Of a DNA stretch of 64,000 bases, positions 52,901-60,859 are shown piece by piece. The notes under the pieces are model-generated. The model was not told the origin of the DNA. It saw nothing but the letters and a program-made list of their open reading frames with translations, and searched no databases. The stretch spans positions 1-64,000 of the forward strand of contig JAPLQF010000011.1 of assembly GCA_026399875.1 (NCBI GenBank). Direction: 5' to 3'. Within the stretch, counting starts at the first letter, position 1. Each line of letters opens with the position of its first letter. A program made the translations under genes and the position numbers. This DNA comes from Burkholderiales bacterium (GTDB taxonomy: Bacteria; Pseudomonadota; Gammaproteobacteria; Burkholderiales; Burkholderiaceae_E).

Positions 52901-53570
52901 CGAACACGCTGCGGATGCGCTCACTGCGGATCGGCCCCGGGAAGATCATGTTCACCCGGATGCCGCGTTCACCCAGCTCCTCGGACACCTTGTTCGACAG
53001 CGCATTGAGCGCCGCCTTGGGCACCACATAGGCGGTACGGCCGTAGTACTTGGTGCGCGAGAACACCGTGGAGACATTGATGACCGACGCGCCTTCTTTC
53101 AGGAAAGGCGACGCGGCGCGCAGAATGTTCCACGACACGCCCAGGATGTTGCGCGTCGCCTGACCCAGAGTCTCGGTGTCGGTCGAGCCGGCGGCGCGAA
53201 GTTGCTCCAGCTCTTCGGCGGTCAAGGGCACCTTCTCCAGCGGCTGACGCGGGCCGGCCGAGCCGGCGTTGTTGATCAGGATGTCGATGCGGCCATGGCG
53301 GGCCATCAGGCCGGCCATGCCGGCGCGCACGCTGGCCGGGTCGGCGCCATCCATCACCACCGTGTCGGTCTGCTCGAGCGGCACACCGACATCCTTGACG
53401 GCGGCGTCGCGTGCCGCCAACAGCCGGTCGGCGGTGCGCCCGGACAGCACCACCAGCGCGCCCTCGCGCAGAAAGTGACGCACGATCTCGCTCCCGAGGT
53501 TGCCGGCCGCGCCGGTGATCAGGGCCACCTTGCCGGCCAGGCGGCCCGAGGGTGTCATTGCAGTGCTCAT
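49902..53570 (-). CDS. mcr: Bifunctional malonyl-CoA reductase (two SDR domains)
   Basis: A 1222-aa protein close in length and layout to Chloroflexus Mcr. Domain pair 1: TGAAGNLG (19-26), Ser167 in INVSTVF, Tyr181 and Lys185; it reduces malonate semialdehyde to 3-hydroxypropionate in known Mcr. Domain pair 2: TGGSAGIG (573-580), SSYFGGEK, Tyr732 and Lys736; it reduces malonyl-CoA to the semialdehyde. The C-terminus SRIYRGMAITV matches the end of known Mcr. NADPH is expected. The start at 53570 opens with MSTAMTPSGRLAGK, as in relatives. It lies between pcs (47 bp) and acc (8 bp). Confidence 0.95.
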   Translation of the reverse strand: MSTAMTPSGRLAGKVALITGAAGNLGSEIVRHFLREGALVVLSGRTADRLLAARDAAVKDVGVPLEQTDTVVMDGADPASVRAGMAGLMARHGRIDILINNAGSAGPRQPLEKVPLTAEELEQLRAAGSTDTETLGQATRNILGVSWNILRAASPFLKEGASVINVSTVFSRTKYYGRTAYVVPKAALNALSNKVSEELGERGIRVNMIFPGPIRSERIRSVFATMDQLKGAEAGSTAHEFFDMMTLNRAFDGQPPTKDFPVPADIAHTCVFLGSDESMAFNGHDFEVTHGMQVPKESRSTWVSRPTMRTVDAIGHTVLLVGGDRVDEALAIARLQAEVGAHVVIGLPREADCVVARDLLSEMRHGHRVQVRAFDRTDPATMDAALAEDHGGPITGAILMPAHGADRFRGSLCDASDSDMERFVDDELGGAIAVARKLSRYWKERTDLQQEPRFVFLTNGSDGGANAWANLLRSAMEELIRVWRDESEVDVKLGRRRFPEWGNQIIRYDNTEAENLPFTAGHTARLLFKEQRIHQVNLYLPASIVEASGARRATVGFTENLAGLHIGKVALITGGSAGIGGAVARLLALGGAKVMMAARRESELQAVRARIVGELEDIGYSQAESRVGILPGVDVGKLHTLKPAVQATIAAFGRIDYLINNAGVSGAEDMVVDMDLTAWTATLDANLVSNYVLMHEVLPLMKKQGSGYVLNVSSYFGGEKYLAVAYPNRSDYAVSKSGQRAMVETMARFLGPEVQINAIAPGPVEGDRIKGTDDRPGLFDRRGRLILENKRLNSVHAAVVKAMRRGLGVEGLLSRLAANDAASLAMDADAPDELRKMALAVQKERSDDCHWGSYLMDGDIAERLVGRLRLGGCFLALPEWQTRVGTGWLASLPPADKPYVPPRSVQEEAAKVRNGVLSLLHLGKMPTETEVALATVYFLADRAVSGETFMPSGGLSLERSITERELFGSTKRERLDMMRGRTVWLIGEHLVEYLAEAARQLVTDCQVGRVVMLCRSAEGCSALRVALRDLPPDLLHFAVVGDDLEGGIDAALSQHGYPTTIVSTPFVPLPDRLFPTAAVPDDVALSPAEFRQLVQDNLTHQFRVARKASLIDGTQLVLVSPDVPVGSDRSGASFALANFIKTTMHAFTATLAVENERLVHDVPVNQINLTRRARGEEPRNAVEHQEEVKRFGRAVLLAGAPLPDAEDSRYRSRIYRGMAITV

Positions 53571-53617
53571 CGTCAGTACCTTGGTTTGGTTTTTGAATTT
53601 CTTGACAGGCCGCCGGG

Positions 53618-56600
53618 TCAGGCGCGTTCGCCAGCCGCCCAGGCTTCGAACAGCGCGTCGCGGCCGCGCAGGCCAAGCGCCGGCAGCGCGTGGTTGACGA
53701 CGTAGGTGGCACCCTGGTGCTTGTTGTCCCACATGGACTGGTGCGCGGCCGGCAAATCGCGCCAGGGCACGACGGTGGGCTCCGTGACGTCAAGCAAGCC
53801 GGCGGCCACCATGTCGTTCATGCGCGTCACCTCGTAGGCATTGCACAAGTGCGTGCCCAGGATCGACGCCGACGGCATCAGGATTCGGCGCTGGCGCGTC
53901 CACACCTGCGGCGCATAGAAAGCATATCGGCGGCCGGCCATCTCTTCGCAGTAGACGACACGGCCGGTGAAGGGCTTGACCAGCGACGTGCTGACACCCA
54001 GGGCGTCGTGGCCGGCGCGTTCGAGGATCAGGTCGGGCGCGCCGCGCGGGTTGTCGGGGCTGCGCAACAGCGCACCCACTGCCGCGCCGAAGGGCTTGAG
54101 CGTGCGGTCCTGGAAGTCGCGCACGCCGCTGCGGAAGGTCTCGATATCCTTCTTCGCGTCGGCCAGCCTGGGCATGGTCGCAGGCCAGTCGAAGTTCTCG
54201 CCCTGGCGGCGGCGAATGTCTTCCAGCGACACCACGCCGACCACCGCATCTTCGAAGCCCAGCGACTGCACGAACTCGCGCTGCGCATCGGTGCTGGTGG
54301 CCACCACAGTGCGCGCACCGATCGCGCGCACCGCTTCGATCATCTCCAGTCCGGTGGCGTCGAGCAGCTCGGTGCTGTTCGGCCCGTAGTAGAGCAGCAC
54401 CGCCTCGCCAGCGCGGGCGCCGGCACGTTGCAGCATGGCTTCGGGCGGCGCGCTGCCAGGCTTGCCGCCGAAAGTGAGGTGGTATCCCGACGACGCGCCA
54501 TAAAAGGCCAGCGTGCCGCCCTCGGCCAGCAACTGAAAACTGCGCGCAAACGCGGTCTCGCCGGCATGCGAGACGACATAGTCCGCCAGCCGACCGCCGT
54601 TCTGGCGCCGGTATTCGTCCAGCAATGGCTGTCCTGCAGCTTCCCAGCCGGCAGGATCGTTCTCGGGAACCGGCGTGTACAGACTCTTGAACCGTGGGTC
54701 GGTGCGGTCGAGGGCGCCCACCGCGCCCTGCGTGCCGATGAAGCGCGCCCGCGACTCACTGGACACCCCGCCGGTCACGGCCAGACCGGCCCGGGTGGCG
54801 CTCTTGAGCGCTTCCAGCCCGGTGCCGGTGGCCGCCCCTTCGACGAACAAGGCCTTGCCGGGCGCGATCTTCAGCGTGGTGAACAGGGCCCGCACGATCG
54901 TGCCCAGGTTCAGGATGTAGGAGCCCGCCTGCTCCAGCGTCAGGTCGGCCGGCAGGGGGTGCAGCTGCGGGCTCTGGGTGATCAGGAACTGGGCATGGCT
55001 GCCGGTGCGGGTTTCATAGCCCTGGATCGAGAAGCCCACAAACATCGGGTCGCGACCCGCCAGCGGGCTGAGCAGGTCGGTCTGGCCCGAGTACACCGCA
55101 ACCAGGTCGCCCACCTTCAGACGGCCCTCGCGCTTGGCCTCGCTGCCCAGCGCCGCGACCAGCGCCACACCGCCCGAGCCGGTGACCTGCACGTCCTCTT
55201 CGTGATTGTCGAAGGGCGAGACCGGAATGCCGGTGAGCGCCCAGATGTCGTTGAAGTTGACCTCGGAGGCCAGCATGTAGACCAGCGTCTCATTGGGCAG
55301 TGGCGGCTCCACCGGCACAATGAGCTCGACCTCGCTTTTTCGCGGCTCGCCGAAGCGCGGCTCGCCGGTGGCCGGGTTGCGCGGCACGCCAAATCCGAAC
55401 TGCCACTGCGGAAGCGGTGTCACGCCGGGGTAGAACGGGGCGCCGAGCGGGAGCAGTTCACCCGCCGCCAGCTGCTGATCGATCCACGCCGAATGCTCGG
55501 CGGCCACCTTGACAGCGCCGCGCCGGATGGGCAGCGCCGGGCTCTGTTTGTCCATGAACTGCTCGATGCCGGTCTTGCCGCCTTCAGGGTCGATCACGGC
55601 CTGCGCAAACAGCTCGGCCTCGACCGCCAAACCCTTGTCCAGGCCCTCGGTCCAGCCGGTGCGGATGGCCTGCAATGCGCGGTCACGTGCACCACCGCGG
55701 CCGGCCCATTGCAATTGCGCGTGCACCTGCTGCAGGTGCTCGTCAGCCAGCGCAGCGTCGAGCGACAGCGGCGAGGGTGCATTCCATGCCGTCAGGCTGT
55801 CGTGGCGGTCCTGCAGCGCACGGCCGAGCACGCTGTCTGCGCCACCGCTGCCAGGGCCCGTGCCCAGGAACTCGCGGATGCGCGCATGCGCCGCCGAGAC
55901 CACGTCGGACGAGGCGCCGGCCAGTTCATCGACCACGCCCAGCGACAGCGCCTCATCGCCGCCGACATTGCGCCCACCCAGGATCAGGTCCAGCGCATCG
56001 CGCAGGCCGTCGGCGCCGCGACGGCTGGCCAGCAGGCGCGGCAGCCGCTGCGTGCCGCCATAGCCGGGCAGCAGGCGCAGGCGGATCTCGGGCTGACCGA
56101 AGCGCGCCGTGGGTTCGGCAATGCGGTAGTGGCAGGCCAGCGCAAACTCCATGCCGCCTCCCAGCGCCACGCCCTGGATCGCGGCAATGCAGGGCTTGTT
56201 CATCCGCTCGATCTTGCGAAAGGCCAGGTGCGCGTTGTTCGGCAGCGCGCGCGCCTCATCGATGCTGCGGATATCTTCCAGCAACTGCCTGATGTCGGCC
56301 CCGGCCACGAAGCTGGCGGTGCCCTGCCCGGTGAAGACCACGGCGGCCACGTCGGCGCGCCGCGACAGGTGTTCGACCACCACCGTCAACTCGTCGAGCG
56401 CGCGTTCGTTCAGCGCGTTCACCGGCGGGTTGGTGACAGTGACGGTGGCCACGCGCCGGTTCGCCACCGGCCCCGGCGCCTGGTTGTACTGCACGGTGAA
56501 ATAGCGATAGCGCTCGAACATCTGCTGCTCATCAGCCAGTTGCTGCTTGCGCTTCCATTCGGTGATGACCTTGCGCAGCTCGACGAGCGACTCCGGGTTC

Positions 56601-59206
56601 TTCAGCGTCGAGGCATCGCCCAGATCGGCCTGGGCCTCGTCTTCGACCAGGGCGCGCACCATGCGCCGCACATACTTGCCGCTGCGTGTCTCCGGAAACT
56701 GGGTCACCTCGATGAAGTCGCTGGGCACGGCCACCGCGCCCTTCTCGCTGCGCACCAGATCGGTCAGGCGGCGCTTGTCGTCCTGCGTCAGCTTGCGTCC
56801 GGCAGTGGGCTTGACGAAGGCCAGCGGCGTGAGGCCCTTTTCTCGGTGAGGCGCGCCGACGACGATGACGTTGCCCACCGGGCTGTCGGGGTCGAGCGAC
56901 TTGTGGCGCAGGATGGCGCCTTCGATTTCTTCGGTGCCCATGCGGTGGCCGCTGACGTTGATGACGTCGTCGCTGCGACCATGCAGGCTGAAGCTGTCGT
57001 CGGCATAGCGCACCGCAAAGTCGCCCTGGGTATAGGCCCAGGCACCGCGCCAGCGGGTCCAGTAGGTGGAGACCCAGCGCTGACCGTCACCACGCCAGCC
57101 GGCATTTACACGCAGGCCGCGCGGGCCGGGTTCGACACGAAAGCCGGCGGCGTCGCCCCACACCGTGCGCGCCAGGTACGGGTACGGCGCAGCGATGACG
57201 ATCTCGCCCTTTTCATCCACTGCCGCGGCGCGCCAGGTCACCCCGGCCGCAACGCCCGGGGTGGTGGCATCGCGCGGCTGCGGCACGGTGATGCTGCCTT
57301 GGGCATCGGCGTCCTCGATCCAGACGTCGCCCACGATCCAGGGCAGGGGGTAGGTGTGCGCGTCGGCGTGCAGCGGGAAGTCGGCATTGCCGTAAAAGTG
57401 CGTCCAGACCATGCCGCCGTGTTCGGTGGCCCAATAACTGTTGATGTACTGCGGCGTCATCAGTTCCATGCCGAACTGCTGCACCGCGGGGCTGGTGGGT
57501 TCGGCGCAGAAGGTGGCAACCCGCAGGCTGCTCAGGTCGTACTGCTGCACGTCGCGCACGTTCTGCGCGTCGGCCATGATGGTCTTCAGGAAAGTGACGC
57601 CAGCCTTGAAGATGCGCACTCGGTAGCGTTCGATCATCGACGCGTAGCGCCCGGCGTGCGGGAAGGTCGGCGCGCCTTCGCCCAGGATGCCGGTGCAGCG
57701 TGTGGTCATGGTCGCACTGAGCATGTAACTCTGGCCGGTGATCCACCCGGGGTCGGCAACAACGTAGACGACGTCGCCCGGCTGCGCATCGAAGGCGATC
57801 TTCATGGTGTGCGCCACGCCGGCGGTGTAGCCGCCGTGCACATGCACCACGCCCTTGGGCTTGCCGGTGGAGCCGCTGGTGTAGATGAAGAACAGCGGGA
57901 ACTCAGCGTCAAGCGCGACTGGCGGGACGGCAGCCCAGATGGCGCGCACGAAGTCGGCATCGGGCAGGGCCCGCAGCGCGGCCTCGTCGGCCAAGGCGAA
58001 GCCCGCCTCGCGCGCGGCCCGCAGCAGCGTCTCGGTGGCCGCGTCTGTCAGCTCGTGGCTCCAGCGGTCGCGCTCGGGCCGCCACACCAGGTCGGCCTGC
58101 GCGGTATGGCGCACCACCACCACCGCATCGACCCGCGGCGGCGTGGCCACCAGTGCCTCGGCCACGGCGGTGCGAACGCGCGAGGCCTCGGCCGCATTCA
58201 GCCGGCCGGTGCGGCCGAGGTCGCGCAGCGCCCGGCCGACGCCTCGCATGGCGTCGCTGCGCTGCACCGTCACCTCTCCGGCCAGGGTATCGTCGACTGT
58301 GGCCAGCACCTGCTGCACGTCGGTCTCAGCCAGATTCAGGGTGGCCAGACGCTGGGCGATGGTCAAGCGCACCGTGGCCACCGGCACGTAGTCATCCAGC
58401 GCCGGGTCGGTGTAGGCCGTCTTGAACGGCACGATCTGCGCATTGCGGTAGCCGCCATCCGCGGTGACGACAATGCGTGCGCCGGCGTCGTGGATGCGGT
58501 CGGACAGTGTCTTGTCGCTGAAGCCTCCGAACACCGGCGTGTAGACGATGCCCAGCCGCTTGGCGCCCTCGGTCCAGTACAGTTGCTGCGGAATATTCGG
58601 CAGGTTCAGCGCGATGCGGTCGCCAGCCTTCAGGCCGAGACGCTGCAAAGCAATGGCGCACTTGGCGGTTTCCAGCAGCAGGGTCTTGCGCGAGATGACG
58701 TGTGCGTCCACCGGCGCGCCGCGGCCGCCGTCTTGCGACATGTCCCAGCGGTCGCCTTCGAACAGAAAGGCGGCCTCGGCGCCGAAGCCGGCCAGCACAT
58801 GGCGGTCGACTTCGTTGAAGCAGGCGTTGGTGGCGCCGCCTTCGAACCACTTCCAGTGCGGCGGGTCGTCGGCGTTGAAGGCGCGCTGCCACGGTTCGTA
58901 GCCGGCCCCGAGATCGGCGGTGACCGGGGCGCCGCTGGCGGCGTCCCAGCCGGTCCAGCGGCCGCTGGCATCGTCGAACTGCAGCCAGGCACCGGCCGAG
59001 CCCACGCCCGAGTTTGCGGCAACGCCGGTGACGAACCAATGGATCTGCCGCCGTGCGATATCACCGTGGAAAGCGCCGGGGTCGCTCAGGGCTGCTGCGC
59101 GCTGACGATCCCAGTCGGCGCGGCTTCGCAAGGGGTTCACCTGGGCCGTCGGCACCGACGGGCTGCGCTGAGGGGGATTGGTGGTGTCGTTCATGCCTGG
59201 GGTCAT
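53618..59206 (-). CDS. pcs: Propionyl-CoA synthase (trifunctional)
   Basis: An 1862-aa three-domain protein. Residues about 1-880: acyl-CoA ligase (IYTSGSTGKPKGVVHVHGG, SYWATEHGGM, A10 Lys844 in TRSGKYVRR), expected to activate 3-hydroxypropionate. About 905-1170: enoyl-CoA hydratase with Glu1020 and Glu1040, the crotonase pair, expected to dehydrate 3-hydroxypropionyl-CoA. About 1290-1862: MDR-type NADPH reductase (FVEGAATGTGLEAL), expected to reduce acrylyl-CoA. Length and order match Chloroflexus Pcs. First gene of the pcs–mcr–acc operon. Start ATG at 59206 or 59194. Confidence 0.95.
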   Translation of the reverse strand: MTPGMNDTTNPPQRSPSVPTAQVNPLRSRADWDRQRAAALSDPGAFHGDIARRQIHWFVTGVAANSGVGSAGAWLQFDDASGRWTGWDAASGAPVTADLGAGYEPWQRAFNADDPPHWKWFEGGATNACFNEVDRHVLAGFGAEAAFLFEGDRWDMSQDGGRGAPVDAHVISRKTLLLETAKCAIALQRLGLKAGDRIALNLPNIPQQLYWTEGAKRLGIVYTPVFGGFSDKTLSDRIHDAGARIVVTADGGYRNAQIVPFKTAYTDPALDDYVPVATVRLTIAQRLATLNLAETDVQQVLATVDDTLAGEVTVQRSDAMRGVGRALRDLGRTGRLNAAEASRVRTAVAEALVATPPRVDAVVVVRHTAQADLVWRPERDRWSHELTDAATETLLRAAREAGFALADEAALRALPDADFVRAIWAAVPPVALDAEFPLFFIYTSGSTGKPKGVVHVHGGYTAGVAHTMKIAFDAQPGDVVYVVADPGWITGQSYMLSATMTTRCTGILGEGAPTFPHAGRYASMIERYRVRIFKAGVTFLKTIMADAQNVRDVQQYDLSSLRVATFCAEPTSPAVQQFGMELMTPQYINSYWATEHGGMVWTHFYGNADFPLHADAHTYPLPWIVGDVWIEDADAQGSITVPQPRDATTPGVAAGVTWRAAAVDEKGEIVIAAPYPYLARTVWGDAAGFRVEPGPRGLRVNAGWRGDGQRWVSTYWTRWRGAWAYTQGDFAVRYADDSFSLHGRSDDVINVSGHRMGTEEIEGAILRHKSLDPDSPVGNVIVVGAPHREKGLTPLAFVKPTAGRKLTQDDKRRLTDLVRSEKGAVAVPSDFIEVTQFPETRSGKYVRRMVRALVEDEAQADLGDASTLKNPESLVELRKVITEWKRKQQLADEQQMFERYRYFTVQYNQAPGPVANRRVATVTVTNPPVNALNERALDELTVVVEHLSRRADVAAVVFTGQGTASFVAGADIRQLLEDIRSIDEARALPNNAHLAFRKIERMNKPCIAAIQGVALGGGMEFALACHYRIAEPTARFGQPEIRLRLLPGYGGTQRLPRLLASRRGADGLRDALDLILGGRNVGGDEALSLGVVDELAGASSDVVSAAHARIREFLGTGPGSGGADSVLGRALQDRHDSLTAWNAPSPLSLDAALADEHLQQVHAQLQWAGRGGARDRALQAIRTGWTEGLDKGLAVEAELFAQAVIDPEGGKTGIEQFMDKQSPALPIRRGAVKVAAEHSAWIDQQLAAGELLPLGAPFYPGVTPLPQWQFGFGVPRNPATGEPRFGEPRKSEVELIVPVEPPLPNETLVYMLASEVNFNDIWALTGIPVSPFDNHEEDVQVTGSGGVALVAALGSEAKREGRLKVGDLVAVYSGQTDLLSPLAGRDPMFVGFSIQGYETRTGSHAQFLITQSPQLHPLPADLTLEQAGSYILNLGTIVRALFTTLKIAPGKALFVEGAATGTGLEALKSATRAGLAVTGGVSSESRARFIGTQGAVGALDRTDPRFKSLYTPVPENDPAGWEAAGQPLLDEYRRQNGGRLADYVVSHAGETAFARSFQLLAEGGTLAFYGASSGYHLTFGGKPGSAPPEAMLQRAGARAGEAVLLYYGPNSTELLDATGLEMIEAVRAIGARTVVATSTDAQREFVQSLGFEDAVVGVVSLEDIRRRQGENFDWPATMPRLADAKKDIETFRSGVRDFQDRTLKPFGAAVGALLRSPDNPRGAPDLILERAGHDALGVSTSLVKPFTGRVVYCEEMAGRRYAFYAPQVWTRQRRILMPSASILGTHLCNAYEVTRMNDMVAAGLLDVTEPTVVPWRDLPAAHQSMWDNKHQGATYVVNHALPALGLRGRDALFEAWAAGERA

Positions 59207-59514
59207 AGTCTCGGATTGGTCTGGGTCATTGACTGACTGACGGCAGGCCTTTTTTTGGACGATCCTATCAGCACCGATTCATCGAGATCGCGCACTATGT
59301 CCGGATTTGACACGGCACAGGGTCGTTTCCCGAAACACCGGCGTCGGCGCGGTCCCTGGTGGTGACTAGGCGCAGATCGTCTCGCCGGGATACAGCGGCG
59401 CGCATTGGCGCGCATTGGCGCGCATTGGCGCGCATTGGCGGCACGCATTGGCATTACCCAGGTGGCCTGTCTGCAGATGAAACAGGGCAAGCAGCCCCGC
59501 ATGCGATGCCAGGG
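59207..59514. other. Upstream region of the pcs–mcr–acc operon
   Basis: A 308-bp gap between the pcp stop and the pcs start. It holds the 10-bp tandem repeats (59398-59452), a TGTC-N7-GACA dyad at 59298-59312, and A-rich sequence (on the minus strand) close to the pcs start. The pcs promoter is expected here but no convincing -35/-10 pair was found. Confidence 0.6.
59398..59452. repeat. 10-bp tandem repeats upstream of pcs
   Basis: Four perfect head-to-tail copies of cgcattggcg (59401-59440) are followed by one variant copy (cgcattggca within 59443-59452). The period of about one helix turn means any bound protein would sit on one face of the DNA. They lie 195-245 bp upstream of the pcs start. 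Confidence 0.95.
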
Positions 59515-60165
59515 TCAATCGGTCTGGCCGCCAGGCACATTCAACTCCTCGATGCCCTGCACCAGGGCCTCCACCACCAATGCCAGCCCGCGCACTTGCT
59601 CGGCCAGCGCCAGCGGCGTGCTGCCCGGATGGGCTGCGGCTTGCGCGGGCAGTGGTGGCAGGTGGATGAAGCCGGCCAACACCTGTGGCTGGCGCCGCAA
59701 GGCCTGCATCAGTCCGTAGAAAACCTGATTGCAGACGAAGCTGCCGGCACTCAGTGACAACTCGGCCGGCAGCCCGGCCTGCCGCAGCCGCTGCACCAGC
59801 GCCTTCACCGGCAGCCGGGTGAAGCAGGCCGCCGGGCCGCCGGCCACCACCGGCGTGCCAGCCGGCATCGCGCCGGCGTTGTCGGCGATGCGCGCATCGC
59901 ACAGGTTTACGGCCACCCGCTCCAGGCTGATCGCCGAGCGGTTGCCGGCCAGGCCCAGGCACAGCACCAGTTGCGGGCGGTGGCGGCGGATGGCCTGCCG
60001 CAGCGCCGGCAGGGACTGTGCGAAAACACAGGGCAGTTGCACCGCCGTGATCTGCGCGCCGCCACGCGATTGGCCGTGCAGCACCCGCGCCACCTCCCAC
60101 GACGGGTTGACCGCCTCGCCGCCGAAGGGCTCGAAACCGGTCATCAGGATGCGTTCGATCGCCAT
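59515..60165 (-). CDS. pcp: Pyroglutamyl-peptidase I
   Basis: A 216-aa cysteine peptidase of family C15. It opens with RILMTGFEPFGGEAVNPSW; the triad is Glu82 (LERVAVNL), Cys145 (SAGSFVCNQVFYG) and His168 (AGFIHLPPLP), at the classical positions. It removes N-terminal pyroglutamate from peptides in the cytosol. ATG at 60165 has GGAG seven bases upstream; a second ATG at 60177 within a near-duplicated GGAGCAGCC segment is an alternative. Confidence 0.93.
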   Translation of the reverse strand: MAIERILMTGFEPFGGEAVNPSWEVARVLHGQSRGGAQITAVQLPCVFAQSLPALRQAIRRHRPQLVLCLGLAGNRSAISLERVAVNLCDARIADNAGAMPAGTPVVAGGPAACFTRLPVKALVQRLRQAGLPAELSLSAGSFVCNQVFYGLMQALRRQPQVLAGFIHLPPLPAQAAAHPGSTPLALAEQVRGLALVVEALVQGIEELNVPGGQTD

Positions 60166-60235
60166 CGGCTGCTCCATGGGCTGCTCCAGGGGTTGCGCCA
60201 GCGCAGACGGCGCGAATGGCAGTCGTCGAGCGCTT

Positions 60236-60826
60236 TCAGCCCGCCTGCGCCAGCAGGGTCTTGATATCGGTACGAAGCCGGACAAAATCGGGGCGCCCAA
60301 GCAAGCGCTGCCGGATTCGCCCATCACGCCCGGCCAGCCAGGTGAGCGGCGTGGCCTCGACACCGCCCCAGGCAGCCACCGTCTGACCCATCGGGTCGAG
60401 CGCCACGGGAAACGGCAATCGGCGGCTGGCCGCAAAGTGCAGGACATGGTCGGGGCGGTCGTAGGGCATTGCCACCGCCAGGAGCTCGAAGCCCAGCGGC
60501 TGAAATTCGGTATGCAGACGGATCAGCTCGGGCATTTCAGCCACGCACACCGCGCAACTGGTTGCCCAGAAGTTGACCAGTACCACCCGGTCGCGAAGCT
60601 CGGCGGCGCCGATCCGACGACCATCGATCAGGGTGTAGGTGAGATCCGGAAGGCGCGACGGCCCGCCGAAAAACCGACCCGACTGGCCGCCCGAGAGCCG
60701 ATGCCAGGCCCAGGCGGCGGTACCGGTCGCCGCCAGTCCGAGCGCTGCCCAGGTCAGCCGGCGGCGCGGCGACGCGAGGCGCGGCGACGCGAGGAGCGGA
60801 AAGTGCTTGTCGTCAGGGGTCGACAT
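60236..60826 (-). CDS. TlpA/ResA-like thiol-disulfide protein
   Basis: A 196-aa thioredoxin-fold protein anchored by one N-terminal helix (LTWAALGLAATGTAAWAW). The active site is Cys91-AV-Cys94 in VVLVNFWATSCAVCVAEMPEL, and the cis-proline region is GVEATPLTWLAG. It would act in the periplasm as a reductant, for example for apocytochrome c or other thiols. The N-terminus contains a short duplication (LASPRLASPRRR). It lies between pcp and the M48 peptidase gene on the same strand. Confidence 0.88.
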   Translation of the reverse strand: MSTPDDKHFPLLASPRLASPRRRLTWAALGLAATGTAAWAWHRLSGGQSGRFFGGPSRLPDLTYTLIDGRRIGAAELRDRVVLVNFWATSCAVCVAEMPELIRLHTEFQPLGFELLAVAMPYDRPDHVLHFAASRRLPFPVALDPMGQTVAAWGGVEATPLTWLAGRDGRIRQRLLGRPDFVRLRTDIKTLLAQAG

Positions 60827-60859
60827 ACTGGGTGGGCGCGAAGGCGATCGGCCCCCAGT

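Noticed and set aside
53690-59236. A plus-strand open frame of about 1848 codons lying antisense to pcs
   Set aside because: It mirrors pcs almost end to end, is rich in His, Arg, Gln and Gly without any domain, and is the usual by-product of GC-rich third positions. The minus-strand protein has full catalytic motifs.
59398-59452. Possible CRISPR array
   Set aside because: The 10-bp units are directly adjacent with no spacers and no cas genes nearby.
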